Both the position numbers and the translations under genes were made by a program. The notes under the pieces were generated by a model that was not told where the DNA came from, ran no database searches, and saw only the letters and a list, made by a program, of their open reading frames with translations. Positions 28,102 to 35,100 of a DNA stretch of 64,000 nucleotides are shown here, piece after piece (the first letter of the stretch is position 1; each line of letters begins with the position of its first letter). Location: NCBI RefSeq assembly GCF_000935215.1, contig NZ_JXXD01000015.1, positions 27,595 through 91,594 on the forward strand. Direction: 5' to 3'. The stretch is from Stutzerimonas stutzeri (lineage in GTDB: Bacteria > Pseudomonadota > Gammaproteobacteria > Pseudomonadales > Pseudomonadaceae).

Positions 28102-29141
28102 TGGCGATTCAGCAATTGCCTGATGGCCGGTGGCGGGTCGATGTTGAGCCGATAAAGGGCAAGCGCTTCCGCAAGACGTTCAAGACCAAAGGCGAAGCCC
28201 AACGCTTCGAGGCGACCTGTCGATCCAAACTGATCGAAAGCCCGCAATGGTCACCCAAACCAAAGGATCGTCGTCGGCTGTCCGAACTGGTGGAGTGCTG
28301 GGGCCGTCTGCATGGCCGCTCGCTGGCCGACTATGAGGGTCGCCGCGTCATCATGGACCGCATGGTCGAACGCCTCAGGGACCCCGTGGCGATCACGTTC
28401 ACGGCAACGGATTTCGCGGAGTACCGCGCCAAGCGGATCGCGACAGGCATCAGCCCGAAGACGCTGAACAACGAACTCTCCTACCTGCGAGCGTTGTTCA
28501 ATGAGCTGCGGCGGCTCGGTGAGATCGAGTTCGAGAATCCGCTCGCCCTGCTCCGCGCGATACGGCTGCAAGAGCGGGAACTGTCGTACCTCGACGCACA
28601 GCAGATCAACCGGCTCTTCCAGGTGTTGCGTCGCATGACGCACCCGCATGTCGAGCTGATCGCCATGATCTGTCTGGTGACGGGCTGCCGTTGGGGTGAA
28701 GCGCAAGGGCTGACGGTCAGCCGGGTGAGCGATGGGATGGTCCAGTTCGTCAACACGAAGTCGAAGCGACGCCGGGTGGTGCCCATCGATCCGAAGCTGG
28801 CCGACCGCATCCGTGATCATCTGCGAGAGCATGGCGCATTCAGCAATTGCCGGGACCGATTCGATGAAGCCGTCTCGCGTGCGGGTCTCGGATTGCCTGC
28901 CGGACAGAAATCACATGTCCTTCGGCACACTTTCGCCTCCCACTTCATCGCGAACGGTGGCAACATACTGACCCTGCAAAAGATTTTGGGTCACTCGTCT
29001 TTGGCAATGACGATGCGCTACGCGCACCTGTCGCCAGATCACCTTCAAGACGTGCTAGCTTTCGGCCCTGCTAAGGATTTTCGACACTTCTTCGACACTA
29101 CCGCTTCGGAGTCTCAACCGGAGAGGAAAAATCCTTTGTAA
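28101..29141 (+). CDS. Phage tyrosine integrase (Pf type)
   Basis: 346 residues from ATG 28101, overlapping the rep stop. A core-binding domain is followed by the catalytic domain: Arg in TGCRWGEAQG, HVLRHTFASH, the GH of LGHSSLAMTM, and the nucleophile Tyr in MRYAHLSPDH. It ends 8 bases before the reconstituted tRNA-Sec gene and reads towards it. Candidate arm-type repeats fall inside its last codons. Close in layout to PA0728 of Pf4. It recognises the selC anticodon-loop region. Confidence 0.95.
   Translation: MAIQQLPDGRWRVDVEPIKGKRFRKTFKTKGEAQRFEATCRSKLIESPQWSPKPKDRRRLSELVECWGRLHGRSLADYEGRRVIMDRMVERLRDPVAITFTATDFAEYRAKRIATGISPKTLNNELSYLRALFNELRRLGEIEFENPLALLRAIRLQERELSYLDAQQINRLFQVLRRMTHPHVELIAMICLVTGCRWGEAQGLTVSRVSDGMVQFVNTKSKRRRVVPIDPKLADRIRDHLREHGAFSNCRDRFDEAVSRAGLGLPAGQKSHVLRHTFASHFIANGGNILTLQKILGHSSLAMTMRYAHLSPDHLQDVLAFGPAKDFRHFFDTTASESQPERKNPL
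29078..29100 (+). repeat. Right candidate integrase arm-type site
   Basis: Near-identical partner (22 of 23 bases) of 18348-18370, with TTCGACA at 29080 and 29091, 11 bp apart. It is inside the 3' end of the integrase gene (FRHFFDT codons), 45 bp from the attR core. Direct orientation on both sides of the circular attP fits arm sites; a copied int 3' end is the alternative. Confidence 0.55.
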
Positions 29142-29144
29142 ATC

Positions 29145-29188
29145 AATAAGGAAGGCAATCGCACCCGGTGGTGCGGCCGGGCTTCAAA
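29145..29188 (+). repeat. attR: phage-supplied 44-bp core
   Basis: Identical to 18200-18243. It provides tRNA-Sec bases 1-39, including the UCA anticodon, and joins the host 3' half at CCCGG (29189). Confidence 0.93.
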
Positions 29189-29245
29189 CCCGGTTGGGGA
29201 CGGCAGCCGTTCCCGGGTGAGTTCGACTCTCACTGCCTTCCGCCA
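29150..29245 (+). tRNA. selC: tRNA-Sec (anticodon UCA)
   Basis: 96 nt with all tRNA-Sec hallmarks: an 8-bp acceptor stem (29150-29157 with 29234-29241), a 6-bp D stem CGCACC/GGTGCG with a 4-base loop, anticodon loop CTTCAAA with TCA at 29184-29186, a long variable arm (GGGGACGG/CCGTTCCC), TPsiC arm GTGAG-TTCGACT-CTCAC, and encoded CCA. It is a hybrid: the 5' 39 nt are prophage-borne and the 3' 57 nt are host. No promoter-like sequence is obvious in the 8 bases between the integrase stop and the tRNA, so it is probably co-transcribed with int or driven from within int. Confidence 0.97.
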
Positions 29246-29276
29246 TTTTGGCTACGGACGGCCCCCGCCTCGGAAA

Positions 29277-29294
29277 ATAAATCTGTCCCCTTTT
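29277..29294 (+). repeat. Short repeat ATAAATCTGTCCCCTTTT, copy 1
   Basis: ATAAATCTGTCCCCTTTT lies 31 bases after the tRNA end. A near copy lies 23 bases after the other 27-bp repeat, at 31288. This motif is familiar to me as a dispersed short repeat in gammaproteobacteria; here it extends the similarity between the two element ends. Confidence 0.65.
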
Positions 29295-29303
29295 CCAATG
29301 TAA

Positions 29304-30011
29304 TTACAAAGTTTGAGCTATATTGTCTAGCCGACGAATATAAGTCGTTATTCGCCTACTGCCGGAAAAAGCTGACTTAAGGAACGCGCCTACGTCATGT
29401 ACATCACGTACCCCACGCCCTAGCCCCAGATTAGGACAATTTGGTCCCGTCACTACGGTCATAAGATTGTCATTCATTAGAGCCTTCGAATTTTTGCTTT
29501 GATGGGCAATAAAATTCCGAACAGAGTGCACTGTATCAATAAACCTTGAATCCGCCTCAGTCAGGTTCATGATGCCATCTTTATAAGGTGCAGCAATCCA
29601 CTCATTGCACCGCTGCTTAAGAACCTCGACACTCTTAAAAGTTAGATTATAATTTTCAGGATCCAGCATCCTCTCTAGATCATCAATCCTGATATGTTTT
29701 ACCGCATTAAATGGCGTGCGCGACCTTGCCCACCCACCAAACTTGCTATCTATAGATTGAGATATTCTAGTCGCTAGCACTCTTTGGTACTGAGAGAAAT
29801 CTCTATTTATATATGCAACGATCAAGTCAGAGACGAAGCACTCGAAAGCCACATATGTTGAGTGAAGAGTCGTTTCAGCTAAAACGCTGATATCTCGCTT
29901 TTCATGTGGCGTGCCATTTAATGCCGTTTCGACACGATTGAAGTACGCCAATCGTTCGCTTACAAAAGCCGAGAATTGAGCTTTAACATCTTGCGGGTTA
30001 ATCTTTCGCAT
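29304..30011 (-). CDS. HEPN-motif protein, candidate RNase effector
   Basis: 235 residues, mostly helical by pattern, AT-rich. VHSVRNFIAHQS (RNFIAH at 165-170) matches the R-x4-H core of HEPN domains, which in many toxins and antiviral proteins form an RNase active site as dimers. Upstream helices (TTLHSTYVAFECFVSDLIVAY) resemble the first HEPN helix region. It lies 32 bp downstream of the DUF4062 gene on the same strand and is probably translated from the same mRNA. I do not recognise a named family. A role in abortive infection is inferred. Confidence 0.62.
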   Translation of the reverse strand: MRKINPQDVKAQFSAFVSERLAYFNRVETALNGTPHEKRDISVLAETTLHSTYVAFECFVSDLIVAYINRDFSQYQRVLATRISQSIDSKFGGWARSRTPFNAVKHIRIDDLERMLDPENYNLTFKSVEVLKQRCNEWIAAPYKDGIMNLTEADSRFIDTVHSVRNFIAHQSKNSKALMNDNLMTVVTGPNCPNLGLGRGVRDVHDVGAFLKSAFSGSRRITTYIRRLDNIAQTL

Positions 30012-30043
30012 TAATTACGACCTGAGTGACAGCTAACTTAGAT

Positions 30044-31054
30044 TCACGACGCGCAGTCTTTGCTGCTATTACTTTTTCTTACGGAACGTAGCTGTACCAT
30101 TAGACGCTCACCTTCGGGTGTAAAGCTCCAAAACATTGCCATACCCCCCTTCACTGTCTGGGTGTATCTTGTTTCAATAAGCCCTAACGCTTTTAGCTGT
30201 ACTGCAATTGTTTGAAAGACCTGGTCATTCAGTGTGTTTGATCTCTCGCTTATACCGTTTCGGAAAACAACCTCTTTCCTAAGGACCTCCTTCACATATT
30301 CTTGATTAGGGGTCTGCGAGAGATACGGCGAGATTATGGAAAATATTTCTTTCCATGAAATTGAACAAATCCATTCTCGTTTTCCGTACTCATTAAAGTA
30401 AGTTCCCGAAAGCTCAAACTCATCGTCTAAGCCAGCTATGTCTTCTATTGCATAGGCCTCCGTAGGCTTAGGAATCTTAGACAAATCAGCTTTTAATGAA
30501 CTATTCTCTTTTCGCAACTCGTTCAGCTCAACCAAAAGCTCCTCATTGGAAATCGCCTTTGCCCGCACCCACCCAATTGCGGGAAACATTTTAATAGTTT
30601 TTGACAGGCTTAATGCGACCAAACCAGGCAGCTCTGCGGGCTCGCTCCAAAACCTAACTAGCCGACTTTTAGATACCTTTTCTCTAAAACTATCAAGCTT
30701 AGCTCTCAACTCTGGCGTAACATCAGATTTTCCTACGGGTATGTTTTCTGGTTTCCCATGCAAGAGCGCGACCACTTTTAATCCTATTTTTACGGCGTAC
30801 TCATACTCTTTTTCGGTATAACTTATTCCTTCTTCTGTGGTTGATCCATAACGCCCTCCAACTATCAGAAGATAGTAATCGCAGTCGTCAATTACCCGCT
30901 TTATGAACTCCCATTGCTCCTCGTCAGCAGCAGGAAATAGCTCCATGCCTGCAGGGATACAGTCCATTTCCATAAGCGCCTGAGTGACATGTTGCCTTTC
31001 CTCTTTCAAGTCGGCATAGGTAGAGCTAACAAAAACCTGGTATCGCTTTTCCAC
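30044..31054 (-). CDS. DUF4062-domain protein, candidate sensor of a defence pair
   Basis: 336 residues from GTG 31054, which has GGAAG 7 bases upstream; an ATG at 31150 would add 32 residues that do not resemble the family. The N-terminal ~160 residues are DUF4062: [47 protein letters not shown] and [11 protein letters not shown] coiled segment ([18 protein letters not shown]) links to a C-terminal part that looks winged-helix-like ([26 protein letters not shown]). DUF4062 is found as an N-terminal domain in NLR-like and other conflict proteins and is distantly TIR/SEFIR-like. First gene of the two-gene operon. Confidence 0.7.
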   Translation of the reverse strand: MEKRYQVFVSSTYADLKEERQHVTQALMEMDCIPAGMELFPAADEEQWEFIKRVIDDCDYYLLIVGGRYGSTTEEGISYTEKEYEYAVKIGLKVVALLHGKPENIPVGKSDVTPELRAKLDSFREKVSKSRLVRFWSEPAELPGLVALSLSKTIKMFPAIGWVRAKAISNEELLVELNELRKENSSLKADLSKIPKPTEAYAIEDIAGLDDEFELSGTYFNEYGKREWICSISWKEIFSIISPYLSQTPNQEYVKEVLRKEVVFRNGISERSNTLNDQVFQTIAVQLKALGLIETRYTQTVKGGMAMFWSFTPEGERLMVQLRSVRKSNSSKDCAS

Positions 31055-31237
31055 AAGAGCACTTCCTTCTCGCGCATATTTATTAACGCCGCGTAGATTT
31101 GGACAGTCGATAATGCGAAGGTCGGCATGTCGAAAAACTGTCGAAATCACTGCCAGTGAGAGCAGAGTAATGCGGCCCAGCTAACGATGCCGACGTAGGA
31201 AAGCCGAAGACAGCCAGTCACTGCAAGCCAAAAAAAC

Positions 31238-31264
31238 GAGTTCGACTCTCACTGCCTTCCGCCA
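31238..31264 (+). repeat. Second copy of the tRNA-Sec 3' end (27 bp)
   Basis: Exact match to 29219-29245, from GAGTTCGACTCTCAC to CCGCCA. The sequence to its left is unrelated to tRNA, so it is an attachment-site duplicate and not a gene. Confidence 0.93.
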
Positions 31265-31287
31265 ATTCACACCAGAAGGCTAACCAG

Positions 31288-31306
31288 ATAAATCTGCCCC
31301 CCTTTT
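31288..31306 (+). repeat. Short repeat ATAAATCTGCCCCCCTTTT, copy 2
   Basis: Differs from copy 1 (29277) by one T to C change and one extra C. Same orientation and similar distance from the 27-bp tRNA repeat. Confidence 0.65.
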
Positions 31307-31410
31307 CTCAAAGAGAGCTCGCGGGCGCTAACGTTGTCGGCTGCGATGAAGATGCTCGGCCTGAAAGCCCCGGTTGGGCTTGATGATGGCCGGCCCGCCT
31401 CCGGGAGTAT

Positions 31411-32179
31411 TCAGCCCAGCTCCTGCACCCCACCGCCGGAGACCGTGAGGATCTGGCCGCTGATCCAGGCCGCCGCAGGTGAACAGAGAAACAGCGCCGC
31501 GTTGGCCATATCCTGGGGGTCACCCAAACGCTGAAGGGGCGTATGCGCCAGCATTTGGCGTTCGATGTCTTCGGTGAGCACGCCTTTAAGCGCATGGGTG
31601 AGTGTTGCGCCTGGGGCGATGCCGTTAACGCGGATTCCGCGCGGTCCCAGGTCGAAAGCGATGTTGCGGATCAGGTGATTGGCCGCGGCCTTGGAAGAGC
31701 CGTAGGAGGCCATGTGCTGGTTGCGGTTCTCGCCGGCCATCGAGGTGATCGCCAGCATCGCTCCGCCACCGGCCTGCTCCATATGCGGAGCCGCCAACTG
31801 CGCCAGGCGAAACAGAGAAAAACACGTTCAGCTCGTAGGCTCGACGGAAATCTGCCATCGGCATGTCGAAGGCCTTCGGGCCGCCGCCACCGGCGTTGCT
31901 GACGAGCAAGGTGAGCTTGCCGAAGTCGTCCACGCAGTGCTCGACCAGTTGCGCAAGCTGGGTCTCGTCGGTGACGTCGCAGGCGCAGGCGGCGGCCTGA
32001 CCACCGGCAGCGACGATCTCGTCACGCACCCCTTCGGCAGCTGCTAACGACAAATCGCTGACCAGCACTGCCGCACCTGCGGCGGCAAACGTTTGCGCGA
32101 TCGCCTGGCCGATCCCCGCACCGGCACCGGTAACGACCGCAACCTGACCATCAAGACGAAAATCTTCGGGGCGATACAT
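31411..32179 (-). pseudogene. Frameshifted SDR dehydrogenase (7-alpha-hydroxysteroid dehydrogenase-like)
   Basis: Start MYRPEDFRLDGQVAVVTGAG (ATG 32179) with TGAGAGIG cofactor motif and LVSNAGGGGPKAFDMPM. The frame breaks near residue 120 after YELNVF and continues in the next frame as APHMEQAGGGAM, through the catalytic region SMAGENRNQHMASYGSSKAAANH, to LTVSGGGVQELG. The shift maps to a run of five A (31818-31822) where the family pattern needs four, so it is a +1 insertion or sequencing error. Without it the product would be about 256 residues with Ser-Tyr-Lys intact. It oxidises hydroxysteroids or related alcohols in relatives. Confidence 0.85.
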
Positions 32180-32490
32180 GGCAGTCTCCTCGGGTAGAGG
32201 GAGTATGGGCGGTCACCTGCAGGGCTTTCCTAAAAAACTACGTGTCCTTTGTCCGGAACCCCCTGCTGCGCCGAAGCATAGCGCGCGTCGTTCAGCTGAA
32301 TCAGTGTCCGACGCCTGGCTCTCTCTGCCTGCCGCCAACCACCTCACCTCTTCTGCCGTTGTCCTGCGTCGCCAGCTTCCAGTTCGAAATGCGACAGTCT
32401 GACCTATCAGGCGATATCAAAACGCTATCGTCATATCGTGCGAAGCGCGTCACAATCGCGGCTTTTCTTTCCAGGGACAGGAGAGACGTC
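32180..32490. other. Intergenic stretch with no clear gene
   Basis: 311 bp upstream of the divergent SDR and hypothetical genes. It is open in one frame but with no ribosome site or recognisable protein until the TTG at 32491. Probably carries two divergent promoters. Confidence 0.4.
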
Positions 32491-32808
32491 TTGGGTGACC
32501 GGATCGATGAGCGTCGTGCATTGCATGCGCTACGGGACCATATCGATTGTCTGCTGGCTGCTGGCGCATCCCTTGTGGGGCGCGATCCGGTGCAGCTGAG
32601 TTTTCAGGGCAGGACGCTGATCGTTCAGCACGGCATGCTGCTCAACGAGAACGGCCATCAGGATCTGATCGAGACGCTGGCCGAGCTGGAGTGGGCGAAC
32701 AAGCGCACCCGCGATCTGGCGATCGATATCTGCATTCGGCAGCTGGACCACGCGATCAAGCGAAGCTGTGACAAGGTGCTGGACAGTTCGACGCCGGACA
32801 AATCCTGA
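32491..32808 (+). CDS. Hypothetical small protein
   Basis: 105 residues from TTG 32491, with AGGAG 7 bases upstream; earlier in-frame starts would add low-quality sequence. Mostly alpha-helical pattern (HALRDHIDCLLAAGASLVG, DLIETLAELEWANKRTRDLAI) with a short strand region (VQLSFQGRTLIVQHGMLL). Not recognised. Monocistronic, convergent with the GcvH-like gene. Confidence 0.6.
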   Translation: MGDRIDERRALHALRDHIDCLLAAGASLVGRDPVQLSFQGRTLIVQHGMLLNENGHQDLIETLAELEWANKRTRDLAIDICIRQLDHAIKRSCDKVLDSSTPDKS

Positions 32809-32892
32809 GCGCTATCGCGGCGCAATCGGATCGCACCTCGGCATCTTGTTGGGATGTGGGCCGAAGCCCAGGCTACCGAGGCTGCAGCACCT

Positions 32893-33357
32893 TTATTTCC
32901 ACTGCAGCGCCTGCACATGGGCGTTGGCCGGGTCGAAGTTGTCCAGGCGCATGCGTTCGTCGATGGCGGCTTCGGCTGCCTTGCCCAGCGGGAACTCCTC
33001 GCGCACGGTGGCCCAGCCCTCCGGCTTCAGGCGGACCATCCAGCCATCGCCGTAGCAGTCCTGATTGATCAGCGCCGGTCGCTCGAGTAGCGCTTCGTTC
33101 ACTGCCAGCAGCTCGCCGCTGACCGGGCTACGCGCCGAGGACGCAGCCTTGGCGAACTCGACCACGCCGAAGCTGCGCTCACGCTCGATGCGGGCGCCGA
33201 CGCGCTTGGGGGTGAAGGCGAAGATCTGGCCGTACAGCGCGCAGCCGTAGGCGGTCAGGCCGATGGTCAGGCTGCCGTCGGCCTCCTCGCGCAGCCACAG
33301 GCTGTGCTCCGGGGCGTAGCGCAGCGGGTCGGGAAATTCCAGGCCGTGCACATTCAT
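32893..33357 (-). CDS. GcvH-like lipoyl-carrier protein
   Basis: 154 residues. The core resembles the glycine cleavage H protein: HSLWLREEADGSLTIGLT, then VVEFAKAASSARSPVSGE with candidate lipoyl Lys70, and WMVRLKP. No glycine cleavage genes (gcvT, gcvP) are close. It overlaps the DsrE-family gene by 4 bp (ATGA), so it acts with a sulfur-transfer-type protein, more like the lipoate-binding proteins of sulfur metabolism than housekeeping GcvH. Role is inferred. Confidence 0.78.
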   Translation of the reverse strand: MNVHGLEFPDPLRYAPEHSLWLREEADGSLTIGLTAYGCALYGQIFAFTPKRVGARIERERSFGVVEFAKAASSARSPVSGELLAVNEALLERPALINQDCYGDGWMVRLKPEGWATVREEFPLGKAAEAAIDERMRLDNFDPANAHVQALQWK

Positions 33358-33728
33358 AGGGTCAGCACCCGTTCGTATTCGAGGATCATCTGCGCCAGTT
33401 CGCCGCCGCTGGAAATTTCATCCAGCTCGGCGATCAGCGTGGCGGGGTCAAGCTGCACCCCGGGCTGGCGGCACATCAGCAATCGTGCGCCGGCCTGCTT
33501 GGCGTTGCGGATAAAGTGCAGCAGCGGCTCGCCGCCCTCCATCGCGCGTAGCGATTCGGCCACCTCGCGACGCGCCAGCTGCGTGCCCTCGCCGGTGAGG
33601 TAAAGGGTTACCTCGGCATCCATACAAGCCAGCAGCGTGGCGATATGGAAAGGCGCGGCGCAGCGTGCCGGGGTGCTGGGGCCGCCGGCGACCAAAACGA
33701 GCACGCGTTGTGGACGGTTCTGCTGCAT
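33354..33728 (-). CDS. DsrE-family protein
   Basis: 124 residues with the DsrE/TusD-like fold pattern (VLVLVAGGPSTPARCAAPFHIATLL, AEVTLYLTGEGTQL, LLHFIRNAKQAGARLLMCRQPG). The Cys in LLMCRQPG is at a place where relatives carry persulfide-forming or structural Cys. First gene of a two-gene unit with the GcvH-like gene. May move sulfur or serve a lipoyl carrier; not proven. Confidence 0.75.
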   Translation of the reverse strand: MQQNRPQRVLVLVAGGPSTPARCAAPFHIATLLACMDAEVTLYLTGEGTQLARREVAESLRAMEGGEPLLHFIRNAKQAGARLLMCRQPGVQLDPATLIAELDEISSGGELAQMILEYERVLTL

Positions 33729-33887
33729 AAATCCTCGATCGGAAAAGTCATTCGGCGAGTTAAGCCGTCAAGCGCACGTTCGCAGGCGTTCGAACCATAG
33801 CGCGAAACTATCATCACCATAGCCTACCGGTTGCCGTTTGATGGTCTAGGATTTTCTTCGTGCACTGAACTGAAAAGGAGATCGAGC

Positions 33888-35069
33888 ATGTTGGCAACCT
33901 TGCTACCGGCCCTTAAAGAACTCGCCCTGCCGCTAAAGCTGCAGTTGTGGGATGGCAACGAGATCGACATCGGCCCTGCCCCTTGCGTCACGTTGGTGAT
34001 CAAGGACCCCAACCTGGTCACTCGGCTGGCGCAACCGAGCCTGGATATGCTCGGCGCCGCCTATGTCGAGGGGCAGATCGACCTGCTCGGGCCGGTGGGC
34101 GAAGTTATCCGTATCGGCGATGTCATTAGCCGGGCGTTGGGCAAGGACCATTTCGCAGCGCCTGCGCGGGAGGCGCACGACAAGGCTACCGATGCCGAGG
34201 CGATCGCCTACCACTATGACCTTTCCAACGACTTCTATCGGCTCTGGTTGGACCGGGAGATGGTCTATTCCTGCGCCTATTTCGAGACCGGCGAGGAGGA
34301 TATCGATCAGGCGCAGCAGGCCAAGCTACGGCTAATCTGTCGCAAGCTGCGGCTCAAGCCAGGCGAGCGGTTGCTGGATGTGGGCTGCGGCTGGGGTGGG
34401 CTGGCGCGTTTCGCGGCGCGGGAATTCGGCGCGCAGGTGTTCGGCATCACCCTGAGCCGCGAGCAGCTGGCGCTGGCCCGCGAGCGCATTGCCGCCGAGG
34501 ACCTACAAGGCAAGGTGCAGCTTGAGCTGATGGATTACCGCGACCTGCCGGCCGATGGCGGTTTCGACAAGGTGGTGAGTGTCGGCATGTTCGAGCATGT
34601 CGGGCACGCCAACCTGCCGCTGTACTGTCAGCAACTGTACGGTGCGGTTCGTCCAGGCGGGCTGGTGCTCAATCACGGCATCACTTCGCGCCACCTCGAT
34701 GGACGGCCGGTCAGCCACGGGGCTGGTGCTTTCATCGACCGCTATGTATTCCCCCACGGCGAGCTGCCGCATCTAGTGAACATCAGCAGCTGCATCAGCG
34801 AGACGGGACTGGAAATCGTCGATGTGGAAAGCCTGCGCCTGCATTACGCGCGCACGCTGCAGCTGTGGAGCGAACGGCTGGAAGCGCGGCTGGCGGAGGC
34901 CCAGGCGCTGGTGCCGGAGCGGGCGCTGCGGATCTGGCGACTGTACCTGGCAGGTTGTTCCTATGGCTTTCGCCGCGACTGGATCGACCTGCATCAGATT
35001 CTCGCCACCAAACCGTTGCCCGATGGCGGGCATGAACTGCCCTGGACCCGTGCCGACCTCTACCGCTGA
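33888..35069 (+). CDS. cfa: Cyclopropane-fatty-acyl-phospholipid synthase
   Basis: 393 residues from ATG 33888, with AAGGAG 7 bases upstream. AdoMet site LLDVGCGWGGLARF, and CFA-family blocks AIAYHYDLSNDFYRLWLD, MVYSCAYFETGEEDIDQAQ, SVGMFEHVGHANLP and YVFPHGELPH. It methylenates unsaturated acyl chains of membrane lipids, often under stationary phase or acid stress. Length matches E. coli Cfa (382). Monocistronic, divergent from the DsrE gene. Confidence 0.95.
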   Translation: MLATLLPALKELALPLKLQLWDGNEIDIGPAPCVTLVIKDPNLVTRLAQPSLDMLGAAYVEGQIDLLGPVGEVIRIGDVISRALGKDHFAAPAREAHDKATDAEAIAYHYDLSNDFYRLWLDREMVYSCAYFETGEEDIDQAQQAKLRLICRKLRLKPGERLLDVGCGWGGLARFAAREFGAQVFGITLSREQLALARERIAAEDLQGKVQLELMDYRDLPADGGFDKVVSVGMFEHVGHANLPLYCQQLYGAVRPGGLVLNHGITSRHLDGRPVSHGAGAFIDRYVFPHGELPHLVNISSCISETGLEIVDVESLRLHYARTLQLWSERLEARLAEAQALVPERALRIWRLYLAGCSYGFRRDWIDLHQILATKPLPDGGHELPWTRADLYR

Positions 35070-35100
35070 GCGCCGCTGTTCGGCGGCGCGAGGGGCTTGA

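Larger units (their letters stand above)
18200..29188 (+). mobile_element. Pf1-like filamentous prophage (Inoviridae) in selC
   Basis: A 10,945-bp element bounded by a 44-bp exact direct repeat (18200-18243 and 29145-29188) covering the 5' half of tRNA-Sec up to the anticodon loop. Gene order ssDNA-binding protein, small coat proteins, major coat, adsorption protein, pVI, Zot, Rep, integrase matches P. aeruginosa Pf phages (PA0720-PA0728). A repressor/excisionase switch precedes the replication genes. All structural and replication genes look intact, so it may be able to excise. An AT-rich ATPase gene at the left end is an accessory cargo. It carries no gpIV-type secretin, like Pf1. Confidence 0.93.
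29219..31264. mobile_element. 2-kb integrase-less element at the selC 3' end carrying a DUF4062-HEPN gene pair
   Basis: The last 27 bp of tRNA-Sec (29219-29245, TPsiC arm to CCA) recur exactly at 31238-31264. Between them lie only two AT-rich leftward genes. The repeat has the position typical of islands that integrate at tRNA 3' ends, but no recombinase is inside, so the element is either a decayed island or a non-autonomous one mobilised in trans. It sits on the opposite side of selC from the filamentous phage and used a different crossover site. Confidence 0.8.
31055..31410. other. Gap holding the element's right end and return to host DNA
   Basis: Holds the likely promoter of the DUF4062 operon (AT-rich 31055-31150), the right 27-bp tRNA-Sec repeat (31238-31264), the second short CCCC repeat (31288-31306), and about 100 GC-rich bases before the SDR pseudogene. 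No gene seen. Confidence 0.6.

Noticed and set aside
31238..31264. A further tRNA gene
   Set aside because: Only the T arm and acceptor 3' strand of tRNA-Sec are present; upstream bases do not fold as tRNA.
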